Translations under genes and position numbers: made by a program
Part shown: in pieces, positions 54,900-63,846 of the stretch
How the letters are laid out: each line of letters begins with the position of its first letter
Position numbering within the stretch: the first letter of the stretch is position 1
Assembly: GCF_030269485.1 (NCBI RefSeq)
Contig: NZ_BSTL01000016.1
Location: 124,001 to 188,000, forward strand
Length of the DNA: 64,000 nucleotides
Direction of reading: 5' to 3'
Origin: Actinoplanes sp. NBRC 103695
Lineage (GTDB): Bacteria > Actinomycetota > Actinomycetes > Mycobacteriales > Micromonosporaceae
The notes under the pieces: model-generated
What the model was told of the DNA's origin: nothing
The model's input: only the letters and a program-made list of their open reading frames with translations
Database searches by the model: none

Positions 54900-56201
54900 T
54901 CAGCAGCTTCGCAGCAGGCGGTCCAGGACGCGGGTGCCGAAGGTCAGGGCGTCCACCGGCACCCGCTCGTCCACGCCGTGGAAGAGGGCGGCGAAGTCCA
55001 GGTCGGGTGGCAGGCGCAGGGGCGCGAAGCCGAAGTGGCGGATGCCGAGGCGGCGGAAGGATTTCGCGTCGGTGCCGGCCGGCATCATGTACGGCAGGAG
55101 CCGCGCGCCCGGGTCCTCGGCGGTGATCGCGGCCGCCATCGCGTCCGGCAGCGAACCGTCGAAGGTGGTCTCGACGGCCGGCATGGTGTCGATCTCGAGT
55201 TCGATGCCGGGGCCGAGCACGGCGGCGAGCTCGGCCGTGAACGCCTCCTCGCGGCCGGGCAGGATGCGTACGTCCACGGTGGCGTGCGCGGTCGAGGGCA
55301 CCACGTTGGTCTTGTAGCCCGCCTGGAAGACGGTGACCGTCGCGGTGTCGCGCAGCGTCGCGCCGATCATCCGGGACAGCGGGCCGAGCCCGGCCAGCAT
55401 CGCCTCCGGGTCGGCCGGGTCGAACGGGATGCCGGTCATCTCGGAGAGCCCGGTCAGCAGGTCGCGGACCGGGTCGGTGAGCACCAGCGGGAACCGGTGC
55501 TGGTCGAGGCGGGTGACCGCGGCCGCCAGCTTGGCCACGGCGTTGTCGGTGTGCAGCAGCGAGCCGTGCCCGGCCGTGCCGCGCGCCTTCAACCGCAGCC
55601 ACATGGTGCCCTTCTCGGCGGTCTCCACGAGGTAGGCGCGGGCCTGGCCGACGGTGACCGAGAAGCCGCCGACCTCACTGATCGCCTCGGTTGCGCCCTC
55701 GAACAGGTCGGGGCGGTGATCGACCAGCCATCCGGCGCCGTTGAGGCCACCGGCTTCCTCGTCCGCCAGGTACGCGAAGATCAGGTCTCTCGGCGGCACC
55801 ACGCCCTCGCGCCTGAAGCGGCGGGCCACCGCGAGCGTCTGTGCCAGCGTGCCTTTCATGTCGACGGCGCCGCGCCCCCACACGTAGCCGTCGCGGACCT
55901 CGCCGGAGAACGGGTGCACCGCCCAGTCGGACGCGTCGGCGGGCACGACGTCGAGGTGACCGTGGACCAGAAGGGCGCCGCGGGACGGGTCGGCGCCGGG
56001 CAGCCGGGCGATCACGTTGCCGCGGCCGGGCGCGCCCGACTCGACGTACGTCACGTCGTAGCCCACCTCGGTGAGCTTCTCCGCGACGTACTCGGCGGCG
56101 GGCCGTTCCGTCCCGGGCCCGCCGGCGTCCGCGGTGTTGGTGGTGTCGATGGCGATCAGCTCGCTGGCGAAGCCGACCACCTCGTCCTCAGCGTCTGCCA
56201 T
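54900..56201 (-). CDS. M20 zinc peptidase/deacylase
   Basis: A 433-aa dinuclear-zinc hydrolase (ArgE/DapE/CPG2 group). Metal motifs: LLVHGHLDVVPAD (His, Asp), VWGRGAVDMKGTLAQ, LADEEAGGLNGAG (general base Glu), MMPAGTDAKSFRRLG, and LFHGVDERVPVDAL (last His). The dimerisation/lid domain is in the middle with ARGTAGHGS. It likely cleaves a small N-acyl amino acid or dipeptide in the cytoplasm. ATG 56201 with GAGGAG 8 nt upstream is preferred over ATG 56225. It follows the fusion gene on the same strand with a 20-bp gap, probably in the same operon. Confidence 0.88.
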   Translation of the reverse strand: MADAEDEVVGFASELIAIDTTNTADAGGPGTERPAAEYVAEKLTEVGYDVTYVESGAPGRGNVIARLPGADPSRGALLVHGHLDVVPADASDWAVHPFSGEVRDGYVWGRGAVDMKGTLAQTLAVARRFRREGVVPPRDLIFAYLADEEAGGLNGAGWLVDHRPDLFEGATEAISEVGGFSVTVGQARAYLVETAEKGTMWLRLKARGTAGHGSLLHTDNAVAKLAAAVTRLDQHRFPLVLTDPVRDLLTGLSEMTGIPFDPADPEAMLAGLGPLSRMIGATLRDTATVTVFQAGYKTNVVPSTAHATVDVRILPGREEAFTAELAAVLGPGIELEIDTMPAVETTFDGSLPDAMAAAITAEDPGARLLPYMMPAGTDAKSFRRLGIRHFGFAPLRLPPDLDFAALFHGVDERVPVDALTFGTRVLDRLLRSC

Positions 56202-56221
56202 GCCGGCTCCTCGATTGGCGG

Positions 56222-58051
56222 TCAACGATCGGTCAGCGACCTGTCGTCATTCTGATCGGACACCGGCCGGTCGGGGTCGGACGACCAGGCCGACCAGGAG
56301 CCCGGGTACAGCGCCGCGTCGATGCCCGCGATCGCCAGCGTGGCGATCTCGTGGGCGGCCGTCACGCCGGAGCCGCAGTAGACGCCGACCGGCCCGGTCA
56401 CCGCGGCGAAGCGGTCCCGCAGTTCCGCCTCGGTCCGGAAGCGGCCGTCGCGTAGGTTCTCCGCGGTGGGCGCGCTGACCGCGCCGGGGATGTGCCCGGC
56501 CCGTGGATCGATCGGCTCGACCTCGCCGCGGTACCGCTCGGCCGCCCGGGCGTCGAGCAGCGTGCCGGTGGCCGGCAGGGCGGCCGCCTCGTCGGCGGTC
56601 AGGGTCGGCAGGTGGCCGCCGTCCAGCACGATCGTGCTCTCCGGCCGGGGGCGGGCCTCGCCGGTGGCTTCCGCGTGCCCGGCGGCGCGCCAGGCGCCCA
56701 GGCCGCCGTCGAGGATGCGTACGCCGGTCACCCCGGCCCAGCGCAGCAGCCACCAGGCGCGGGCCGCCGCGAGGCCGCCGCTGTCGTCGTAGACCACGAC
56801 GCCTCGCTCGCGGGTGACGCCCCACCGGCGGGCCGCGGCCTGTAACCGCTCGATCGACGGCAGCGGGTGGCGTCCCTCGGCGGGCGACGGTGGCGCGGCG
56901 AGCTCGGTGTCGAGGTCGACGTAGACGGCGCCGGGCAGGTGCCCGGCCCGGTAGTGCTCGGCGCCGTGCGGGTCGCCGAGCGCCCAGCGGACGTCCAGCA
57001 GCACCGGCGCGTCGGGCTGGGCGGACCTCCGGTACACGTCGGCGGCGTCGATGAGCACATCCGACCTGAGTCCGGGCAGCGTGGCCGCGAGGTCGGCGTC
57101 GCCCAGCGACTGGGGTGCGATGCCCGCCTCGAACGCCTGGTGCACGCGCGCCTGGATCGCCGCGTTGGCCGGTGTGTCGACGCCGTGCAGGCGGCCGAGC
57201 AGGACGATCTCGCCGTTCAGGTAGTCGGTCTCCGGGCCGGTGGCGCGGGCCAGGCTCTGCCACGTCGAGTTGCCGCCGCGGTCGCGCCCGGGGATGTCGG
57301 CGACCCGGAACCCGGCGGAGTCCCTGACGGCCGGCACGATCCCGGCGGCCGCGTACACCCGGCGGGCCTCCTCGCGGAGCAGTTCCAGCGCGGCCGTCCG
57401 CAGGTCGCTCGGCGCGTAGAGCGCGTCCAGGCCGTTGACCAGGTTGCCGATCAGCTTGGCGGCCTTGTGCGCGGTGATGTCGGGTACGACGTTGACGGTG
57501 AACGTGCCGCGGCGCAGCTCCTCGGCGATCCGCTCGGTCTCGGCGTCGGCGCCCGCGGGATGGCGCCCGAGCCACAGCACGGCCGGGACCGGATCGGCGT
57601 GGTTGGCGACCTCGCCCGGGGTGGTGAAGGTGGCCGGGATCCAGACCACCCCGCCGATCACCCGGGCGAACGAGCGCAGCACGGTCCGCTCGTTGTCCAG
57701 CCCGTTCTGCAGGGTCACCGCGGGCACGTCGGCGGAGGCGACGCCGGTGCCGCCGTCGGCGCGCTTGACCGGCTGCCACGCCCAGTCGCGTACCGCGGCG
57801 GCGGTGTCCGGCGTCTTGGTGGCCAGCAGCAGGACGTCGCCGTCGGTCAGCTCGACCTCGGCCGGGCCGCCGGCGACCGGGATGTGCAGCCGGTGCTCGC
57901 CGTCCGGGCGCAGGTAGCTCAGGCCGTGCTCGCGGAGCGCCGCGAGCTGGGCGCCGCGCGCCACGAGCAGCGTGTCCACGCCGGCCCGGTGCAGTTCGGC
58001 GGCGATCGAGGAGCCCACCGCACCGGCGCCGACGACGATGTACCGGCTCAT
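56222..58051 (-). CDS. Ketopantoate-reductase-like domain fused to tandem rhodanese
   Basis: A 609-aa two-part enzyme. Residues 1-325: NAD(P) loop RYIVVGAGAVGSSIAAELH, DVLLLATKTPDTAAAV, VTLQNGLDNE and a helical C-domain with HKAAKLIGNLVNGLDAL, as in ApbA/PanE reductases. Residues 330-600: two rhodanese modules, the first without a Cys (VVVYDDSGGLAAARAWWLL), the second catalytic with VGVYCGSGVTAAHE (CGSGVTA, as in thiosulfate/3-mercaptopyruvate sulfurtransferases). The fusion suggests a sulfur-relay or sulfur-pantothenate link rather than plain CoA synthesis. Overlaps the downstream hydrolase gene by 4 bp, so these are co-translated. Confidence 0.88.
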   Translation of the reverse strand: MSRYIVVGAGAVGSSIAAELHRAGVDTLLVARGAQLAALREHGLSYLRPDGEHRLHIPVAGGPAEVELTDGDVLLLATKTPDTAAAVRDWAWQPVKRADGGTGVASADVPAVTLQNGLDNERTVLRSFARVIGGVVWIPATFTTPGEVANHADPVPAVLWLGRHPAGADAETERIAEELRRGTFTVNVVPDITAHKAAKLIGNLVNGLDALYAPSDLRTAALELLREEARRVYAAAGIVPAVRDSAGFRVADIPGRDRGGNSTWQSLARATGPETDYLNGEIVLLGRLHGVDTPANAAIQARVHQAFEAGIAPQSLGDADLAATLPGLRSDVLIDAADVYRRSAQPDAPVLLDVRWALGDPHGAEHYRAGHLPGAVYVDLDTELAAPPSPAEGRHPLPSIERLQAAARRWGVTRERGVVVYDDSGGLAAARAWWLLRWAGVTGVRILDGGLGAWRAAGHAEATGEARPRPESTIVLDGGHLPTLTADEAAALPATGTLLDARAAERYRGEVEPIDPRAGHIPGAVSAPTAENLRDGRFRTEAELRDRFAAVTGPVGVYCGSGVTAAHEIATLAIAGIDAALYPGSWSAWSSDPDRPVSDQNDDRSLTDR

Positions 58052-58713
58052 CGGATGATCGCGGCGCCGTTGCGCAGCCGCTCCAGGAAGATGACGACCG
58101 TGGCGGCCACCGTGCGGTGGCTGAGGTCGTTGAGCACGTCGTGCTTTCCACCATTGATGACTGTCACGTCGCCAGGGTAGGCGGGCGCGGCCTGGTCGAG
58201 CGGGCTGATCGGGTCGTCAGCGCCGTGCAGGCCCAGTGTGGGGACGGTCACATCGCCTATCAGACCGACCAGCTCAGTAGGAATTAGGGCCGAGAACAGG
58301 GAAGACGTCAGCACCCCTCGGTGGGCCGGGCAGCCGGTGCGCGCGTCGAGCTCGGCATCCCAGGACAGCAGGTTGATCCCGGCCGGCGCGCGCTGCACCG
58401 GGAGGCCGGCCAGCACCAAGCCGTCCAGCCCGGGTGCGCCCCGGGCGGCCAGGGTGCGGGCGAAGAGGGCGCCGGTGTCCGAGCCGACCACCACGCGCGG
58501 CGCCGGTAAACCGTCGTCCACCAGCAGTTTCCCGGCCTCGGCGAAGCTCTCGGCCAGGTCGGCGGTGACGTCCGGCAGGATGCGCACGCGGTACCCGTCG
58601 GCCGCGATGCGCCTGCCGAACCGCTGGTAGGCGTCGGCGGTCTCGCCGCGCCCGGCGGCGACCAGCACGGTGCCGCGAGGGTTGATGCCCTCGGGTTCGT
58701 CAAAGGCGTTCAT
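58048..58713 (-). CDS. Alpha/beta hydrolase-like protein
   Basis: A 221-aa short hydrolase. Phrases: GTVLVAAGRGETADAYQRFG (first strand and oxyanion region), PRVVVGSDTGALFARTLAARG (the nucleophile elbow reads GSDTG, Asp replacing Ser), VPTLGLHGADDPISPLD (acid), VINGGKHDVLNDLSHRT (His). A Ser-to-Asp change at the nucleophile suggests altered chemistry, such as a dehalogenase-like or non-catalytic role. It is first in an operon with the KPR-rhodanese fusion and the M20 peptidase, and divergent from the flavin-monooxygenase operon. The start ATG 58713 follows the pattern MNAF, like the divergent gene. Confidence 0.75.
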   Translation of the reverse strand: MNAFDEPEGINPRGTVLVAAGRGETADAYQRFGRRIAADGYRVRILPDVTADLAESFAEAGKLLVDDGLPAPRVVVGSDTGALFARTLAARGAPGLDGLVLAGLPVQRAPAGINLLSWDAELDARTGCPAHRGVLTSSLFSALIPTELVGLIGDVTVPTLGLHGADDPISPLDQAAPAYPGDVTVINGGKHDVLNDLSHRTVAATVVIFLERLRNGAAIIR

Positions 58714-58827
58714 GCCGGTCAGCATGCGGGCGCGGACGTGCATCGGTCCAACGCCGATCCGGCATCGGATCGAGAAGCAAACGCGATCGGAACGATGGGA
58801 AATCATCGTTGGACGTTGCGTGAGTAT

Positions 58828-58855
58828 CCCTATTGACTATGTAGGACTTGTAGGG
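58828..58855. promoter_or_regulatory. CCCTA/TAGGG dyad with TTGACT before the LLM operon
   Basis: CCCTA (58828-58832) and TAGGG (58851-58855) flank TTGACT (58833-58838) just upstream of the LLM start (58869, ribosome site AGGA 8 nt before it). The AT-rich stretch stands out. It could be the operator of a sulfur-starvation regulator; no regulator gene is adjacent. Confidence 0.4.
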
Positions 58856-58868
58856 AAGGAAGCGCCGC

Positions 58869-60068
58869 ATGAACGCCTTCGATCCGACCATCCCCCCGAC
58901 CGCCTCGCCCGAGGTCGAGTTCATCAGCCTCACGCACCTGAACCCGTCGACCGAGATCAACCCGGTCCCGGCGCGCGGCATCGACCTCGGCTACTTCCGG
59001 CGCTACGTGGAGGCCCTGGAGGAGGGCGGCTACGACTACACCCTGCTGCCGTACGGGTCGTCCAGCGCCGACTCGTTCGTCACCGCGGCCGCGGTCGGCA
59101 CGCTGACCGAGCGGATCAAGCCGATCGTGGCGCTGCGGCCCAACACCACGTTCCCGACCGTCGGGGCGCAGAAGCTCGCCACCCTCGACCAACTGACCGA
59201 GGGCCGCGCGGTGGTCCACCTGATCTCCGGCGGCAGCGACGCCGAGCAGGCCCGCCAGGGCGACTACCTGCCCAAGGACCGGCGGTACGCGCGCACATCG
59301 GAGTACGTCGACATCCTGAGGAAGTCGTGGACCGAGCCGGCCGCGTTCAGCCACGAGGGCGAGTTCTACCGGTTCGACGGCTTCGGGCCCGGCTTCGCGC
59401 CGTACGGGAGCCCGATCCCGATCTCCATCGGCGGCCAGTCCGACGAGGCGTTCGCCGTGGGCGGCGCGAAGGCCGACATCTTCAGCTTCTGGGGTGAGCC
59501 ACTGGCCGACCTGCGCACCGAGATCGACCGGGTGCAGGCGATCGCCCGGGCGGCCGGCCGCACCGACCTGCCCCGGATCTGGGTGACCTTCCGCCCGATC
59601 ATCGCCCGGACCGACGAACTCGCCTGGGTGAAGGCGCACGAGTACGTCGCCAGGGTGGCGGCGACCTTCCGGAACGCGCGCTTCGACCGGCATGGCACGC
59701 CGCAGAACTCGGGCTCGCAGCGGGCGCTGGCCTTCGCCCAGGCGTCCGAGCTCTACGACCGGGCGCTGTGGACCAAGACCGCCGCGGTGACCAACGCCGC
59801 CGGGGCCTCGACCGCGCTGGTCGGGTCGCCCGAGACGGTCGCCGCCGCGATCCTCGACTACGTCGACCAGGGCGCTTCGCTGGTCTCCATCCGCGGGTAC
59901 GACACGCTGACCGACGCCGTCGACTACGGCCGCTACATCCTCCCGCTGGTACGCGAGGAACTGGCGCACCGCAGGGCGACCGGGCAGCGCGGCAAGCTGC
60001 AGGCCGAGCACGTCGGCAACTACGGCGCCGAGTACCGCCAGTTCGCCACGGCCGGCCATGTCTCCTGA
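58869..60068 (+). CDS. LLM-class flavin-dependent monooxygenase (SsuD-like)
   Basis: A 399-aa luciferase-like TIM-barrel enzyme that uses FMNH2 and O2. Typical segments: ALEEGGYDYTLLPYGSSSAD, LRPNTTFPTVGAQKLATLDQ, GRAVVHLISGGSDAEQ, YVDILRKSWTEP, ISIGGQSDEAFAVGG and LVGSPETVAAAILDYVDQGA. The style is that of alkanesulfonate monooxygenase (SsuD/MsuD), which releases sulfite from sulfonates. Its 3' end overlaps the following acyl-CoA-dehydrogenase-like gene by 11 bp. The operon then encodes an oligopeptide-type ABC transporter. Together these suggest uptake and desulfonation or oxidation of an organosulfur compound. Confidence 0.87.
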   Translation: MNAFDPTIPPTASPEVEFISLTHLNPSTEINPVPARGIDLGYFRRYVEALEEGGYDYTLLPYGSSSADSFVTAAAVGTLTERIKPIVALRPNTTFPTVGAQKLATLDQLTEGRAVVHLISGGSDAEQARQGDYLPKDRRYARTSEYVDILRKSWTEPAAFSHEGEFYRFDGFGPGFAPYGSPIPISIGGQSDEAFAVGGAKADIFSFWGEPLADLRTEIDRVQAIARAAGRTDLPRIWVTFRPIIARTDELAWVKAHEYVARVAATFRNARFDRHGTPQNSGSQRALAFAQASELYDRALWTKTAAVTNAAGASTALVGSPETVAAAILDYVDQGASLVSIRGYDTLTDAVDYGRYILPLVREELAHRRATGQRGKLQAEHVGNYGAEYRQFATAGHVS

Positions 60069-61227
60069 TCACCCCGACCTCTCCGACGCCGCGCTCGCCG
60101 ACGTCACCGCCCAGATCGCCGCGACCGCCGCCGAGTACGACCGGACCGGCGAGTTCCCGTGGAAGGGCGTCGAGGCGGCGCATCAGGCGGGCCTGCTCAC
60201 GGCCACGGTCGGCAAGCGGTTCGGCGGGCCGGGCGCCGGCCCGCGGGACACGGCACGCATCCTGAGCGCGATCGGCGAGGGCGACGCGTCGGTCGGCCTG
60301 CTCGCCGCCAACCTGCTGAACACCCACGCCGCCCAGGCGGACCGCCCGACCTGGCCCGCGGCCTACTACGACGACCTGCTGCGCCGTTCGGAGTCCGGCC
60401 CGGCGCTGGCCAACGCGATCCGGGCGGAACCCGAGCTGGGTGCCCCGGCGCGCGGTGGTCTGCCCAAGACCACTGCTACGCGTACGCCGCAAGGATGGGT
60501 TCTCGACGGTCGCAAGGCGTACGCCACGGGCGGCGCCGGCCTGGCCTACCACGTCGTCTGGGTGCTGGCCGCCGAACCGGACGGCGACCCGGACCGCCCC
60601 CGCGTCGGCCATCTGATCGTGCCCGGCGACCTCCCCGGCATCACCTGGGTCGACACCTGGGACCACCTCGGCCTGCGCGCCTCCAACACGCACGACGTGA
60701 TCTACGACGGCGTGCGGCTGCCCGCCGACGCGTTCGTCGAGATCCCGCGCGGCCCGGACGGCGTCTACCGCGACCCGGCCGCGGCCACCGGACCGGGCGG
60801 CTTCGGCCACCCCGCCCTCTACATCGGCGTCGCCCGCGCGGCCCGCGCGGCATTCGCCGAGTTCGCCCGCACCCGGGTGCCGGCGGCGCTGGGCAAGCCG
60901 ATCGCCGAGACCGAACGCATCCAGGCCGCCGCCGGCGAGATCGACCTCCAAATCGCCCAGGCCGAGACGCTGCTGCACGGCGCGCTGCTGCGCCTGGAGG
61001 CCGGCGACCCCGGGTTCGGCCCGCAGCTGTCGGTCGTCAAGGTGGCCATCGCCCGCGCGGTGATCGCCGCCACCCAGACCGCGGTGGCGGTGCTCGGCAA
61101 CCCCGGCCTGTCCCGGCACAACCCCCTCGAACGGCACCTGCGGGACGCGCTGTGCATCCGGGTGCACCCGCCGCAGGAGGACGCCGCCCTGATCGCCGCC
61201 GGCCGCCGGCTGCTCCAACCATTCTGA
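60058..61227 (+). CDS. Acyl-CoA-dehydrogenase-like flavoenzyme (SfnB/DszC style)
   Basis: A 389-aa protein with the acyl-CoA-dehydrogenase fold but a sulfur-oxidation relative's wording. N-terminal helices (VTAQIAATAAEYDRTGEFPW), a GEGDASVGLLAANLLNTHAA segment, WVLDGRKAYATGGAGLAY strand, WDHLGLRASNTHDVIYDGVR, and C-terminal helices (RIQAAAGEIDLQIAQAETLL). It resembles SfnB/DszC-group reduced-flavin monooxygenases more than chain-shortening dehydrogenases. It overlaps the LLM gene and is followed after 14 bp by an ABC binding protein. It likely handles the same imported ligand. Confidence 0.83.
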   Translation: MSPDHPDLSDAALADVTAQIAATAAEYDRTGEFPWKGVEAAHQAGLLTATVGKRFGGPGAGPRDTARILSAIGEGDASVGLLAANLLNTHAAQADRPTWPAAYYDDLLRRSESGPALANAIRAEPELGAPARGGLPKTTATRTPQGWVLDGRKAYATGGAGLAYHVVWVLAAEPDGDPDRPRVGHLIVPGDLPGITWVDTWDHLGLRASNTHDVIYDGVRLPADAFVEIPRGPDGVYRDPAAATGPGGFGHPALYIGVARAARAAFAEFARTRVPAALGKPIAETERIQAAAGEIDLQIAQAETLLHGALLRLEAGDPGFGPQLSVVKVAIARAVIAATQTAVAVLGNPGLSRHNPLERHLRDALCIRVHPPQEDAALIAAGRRLLQPF

Positions 61228-61241
61228 GAAGAGGACGACGT

Positions 61242-62882
61242 ATGCGCACCATTCGCCGCCGCTCCCTGTTCGCGGTCGCCGTTTCCGGACTGCTGGCGCT
61301 GGCCGCCTGTGGCGGCGGTCAGCCGGGCGCCTCCGACGGCAGCGGGCCGCCGAAGTCCGGCGGGACCTTGAAGGTCTCGTTCTGGCCCGACAACCCCACC
61401 TTCTCCTGCATCGACCCGTTCCAGGTGTACTGGATCGAGAGCCGGTCGATCATCCGTAACTTCGCCGACTCGCTCACCGACCAGGACCCGGAGACCGGGA
61501 AGATCGTGCCGTGGCTGGCCGAGAGCTGGGAGATCAGCAAGGACGGCAGGACGTACACGTTCAAGCTCAAGGACGGCGTGACCTTCGCCAACGGCAAGAA
61601 GCTGGACGCGCGGGCGGTCGCCGACAACGCCGCCGGGTGGATCGCCACGGTCAAGGCGACCAACGGCGCGGCGTTCGGCTCGTCGTACGTGCAGGGCCTG
61701 ACCGGGGCGAAGGTGGTCGACCCGCTGACCGTCGCGTTCCAGCTCAGCAAGCCCAACTCGTCGTTCCTGCAGGCGACCTCCACCACCAACCTGGCGATCA
61801 CCGACCCGGCCGAGTTCCAGCTCGCCCCGGCCGACCGGTGCGCCGGCAAGGGTGTGGTCGGCTCCGGCCTGTTCGCCCTCGACCACTACACCGCCAAGGT
61901 GGAGACCGTCCTCACCAGGCGGGCCGGTTACTCCTGGGGCTCCGAGCTGTCCGAGAACCGCGGTGAGGCGCGGCTGGACAAGGTCGTCTTCGACTACGTC
62001 GCCGAGGACAGCGTGCGTACCGGGAATCTGGTCTCCGGCGCGACCGACATCGCCTGGCCGCGCAACCCGTTCAGCCCGCAGGACGAGCAGCTGATCACGA
62101 AGTCCGGCAGCACCGTCGAGAAGAGGCCGCTCCCCGGCGTCGCGTACACCCTCTTCTCGAACACCGACCCCGGACGGCCTCTCGCCGACCCGCAGGTGCG
62201 CAAGGCGCTCTCCAAGGCGATCGACCGCAAGACGTACGCGACCACGATCTTCGGGCCGGGCTACCCGGTCGTGCAGGGGCCGTTCGACTCGACCACCCCG
62301 TACTTCGAACCGCAGGCCGAGAAGCTGGCCTACGACCCGGCGGGCGCGCGTCAGCTGCTGGACGCGGCCGGCTGGACCCCCGGGGCGGGCGGCATCCGGT
62401 TCAAGAACGGCGCCGAGCTGAAGATCGACTACCCGGTCACCTCGGCCGTCCCCGGCGGCGAGCTGCTGCAGGCCCAGCTCAAGCAGGTCGGCATCAACCT
62501 GGTGCTGCGCCCGCTCACCCCGGCCCAGCAGGCCACCTACACCAAGACCGGCGACTACGACCTGACCTCGACCTACTTCACCCGGGCCGACCCGGGGGCG
62601 CTGCAGTTCATCCTCAACCCGGACGTCGCCAACTCGAAGGGACTGGCCAACCGCGCCGCGCCCGCCGCGACCGTGACCCAGGTCAAGGCCCTGTTCGCCA
62701 AGGCGATAGAGGCGAGCGAGCCGGCGCCGGCCTACGCCGAACTGCAGGACTTCCTGGTCGACCAGGGCGTCACCATCCCGCTCTTCGAACGGGTGCAGAA
62801 GGCCGGCATCGGCAAGAAGGTGCACGGCTTCGCGTTCACCTCGGAGAGCTTCCTCAAGCTCAACGACGTCTGGAAGGACTGA
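61242..62882 (+). CDS. Oligopeptide-type (family 5) ABC solute-binding lipoprotein
   Basis: A 546-aa extracytoplasmic binding protein. Lipobox LALAAC near residue 24. Family 5 phrases: LAESWEISKDGRTYTFKLKD, VTFANGKKLDARAVADNAAG, VRKALSKAIDRKTYATTIFG and LDAAGWTPGAGGIRFKNGAEL. It belongs to the Dpp/Opp/nickel group. Context (monooxygenases) suggests a small organic sulfur compound or a siderophore-like ligand rather than peptide. ATG 61242 lies after GAGGACG. It precedes a DppB-type permease by 7 bp. Confidence 0.92.
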   Translation: MRTIRRRSLFAVAVSGLLALAACGGGQPGASDGSGPPKSGGTLKVSFWPDNPTFSCIDPFQVYWIESRSIIRNFADSLTDQDPETGKIVPWLAESWEISKDGRTYTFKLKDGVTFANGKKLDARAVADNAAGWIATVKATNGAAFGSSYVQGLTGAKVVDPLTVAFQLSKPNSSFLQATSTTNLAITDPAEFQLAPADRCAGKGVVGSGLFALDHYTAKVETVLTRRAGYSWGSELSENRGEARLDKVVFDYVAEDSVRTGNLVSGATDIAWPRNPFSPQDEQLITKSGSTVEKRPLPGVAYTLFSNTDPGRPLADPQVRKALSKAIDRKTYATTIFGPGYPVVQGPFDSTTPYFEPQAEKLAYDPAGARQLLDAAGWTPGAGGIRFKNGAELKIDYPVTSAVPGGELLQAQLKQVGINLVLRPLTPAQQATYTKTGDYDLTSTYFTRADPGALQFILNPDVANSKGLANRAAPAATVTQVKALFAKAIEASEPAPAYAELQDFLVDQGVTIPLFERVQKAGIGKKVHGFAFTSESFLKLNDVWKD

Positions 62883-62889
62883 GCGGACC

Positions 62890-63846
62890 ATGGCCCGCTA
62901 CCTCGTGGGTCGCATCGGGCAGGCGGTCGTGGTCCTCTGGGCCGCCTTCACCCTCACCTTCGCGATCCTCTACCTGCTGCCCAGCGACCCGCTGGAACTG
63001 CAGCTGGCCGCCGCCGGCATCCAGCAGGACAGCCTGACGCCCGGCCAGCTCGCCGCGCTCAGGGCCCAGTTCGGGCTGGACCAGTCGATCCTGGCGCAGT
63101 ACTGGGACCACCTGATCGGCGCGCTGCACGGCGACTTCGGCGTCTCGCTCAGCCAGGGCGTGCCGGTCACCGACCTGATCGGCCGGCGGATCGGTCCGAC
63201 CCTGCTGCTCAGCGTGTCCGCCGCGGTGGTCGCGCTGATCGCCGGGTCGGTGCTGGCGTACGTCGCCACGTTCGTCCGGTGGAACCCGCTGCGGGTGTTC
63301 CTCACCCGGCTGCCCGCCCTCGGCGCGTCGTTCCCGCAGTTCTTCGTCGCGCTGTTCCTGATCCAGTTCTTCTCGTTCCAGCTGGGCTGGTTCCCGGCCA
63401 CCGGCTCCGAGGGCGCCGCCTCGCTGGTGATGCCGGTGCTGACCATCGCGGTGCTCGCCTCGTCGGTGCTGGCGCAGGTGCTGATCAAGAGCTTCGACGA
63501 GACGCTGCGCCAGCCGTACGTGATGACCGCCCGGGCCAAGGGCCTGTCCCGCACGGCCGTGCACCTCAAGCACGCCTTCCGCAACGCCGCGCTGCCCGCC
63601 ATGACCATCCTCGGCGTCATCGTCGGCCTGACCGTGACCAGCGCGATCGTCGTCGAGACCGTGTTCACCCGGGAGGGCGTCGGCAAGCTCGCCCAGGAAT
63701 CGGTGCTCTCCCAGGACGTACCGGTGGTCCTGGCCGTGGTGACCATCGCGGCGGCCGTCTTCGTCGTCGTGAACCTGATCGTCGACCTGCTCTACCCGCT
63801 GCTCGACCCGCGGATCTCGCACACCCGGGAGGTGGTTGTCGTATGA
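62890..63846 (+). CDS. DppB-type ABC permease
   Basis: A 318-aa permease with six TM helices (first ending TFAILYLLPSDPLE). Contains the LRAQFGLDQSILAQYWDHLIGALHGDFGVS loop, the EAA-type MTARAKGLSRTAVHLKHAFRNAALPAMT motif and the VVETVFTREGVGKL signature of the DppB/OppB family. It should pair with the next gene. Its TGA overlaps the ATG of the partner permease. Confidence 0.93.
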   Translation: MARYLVGRIGQAVVVLWAAFTLTFAILYLLPSDPLELQLAAAGIQQDSLTPGQLAALRAQFGLDQSILAQYWDHLIGALHGDFGVSLSQGVPVTDLIGRRIGPTLLLSVSAAVVALIAGSVLAYVATFVRWNPLRVFLTRLPALGASFPQFFVALFLIQFFSFQLGWFPATGSEGAASLVMPVLTIAVLASSVLAQVLIKSFDETLRQPYVMTARAKGLSRTAVHLKHAFRNAALPAMTILGVIVGLTVTSAIVVETVFTREGVGKLAQESVLSQDVPVVLAVVTIAAAVFVVVNLIVDLLYPLLDPRISHTREVVVV

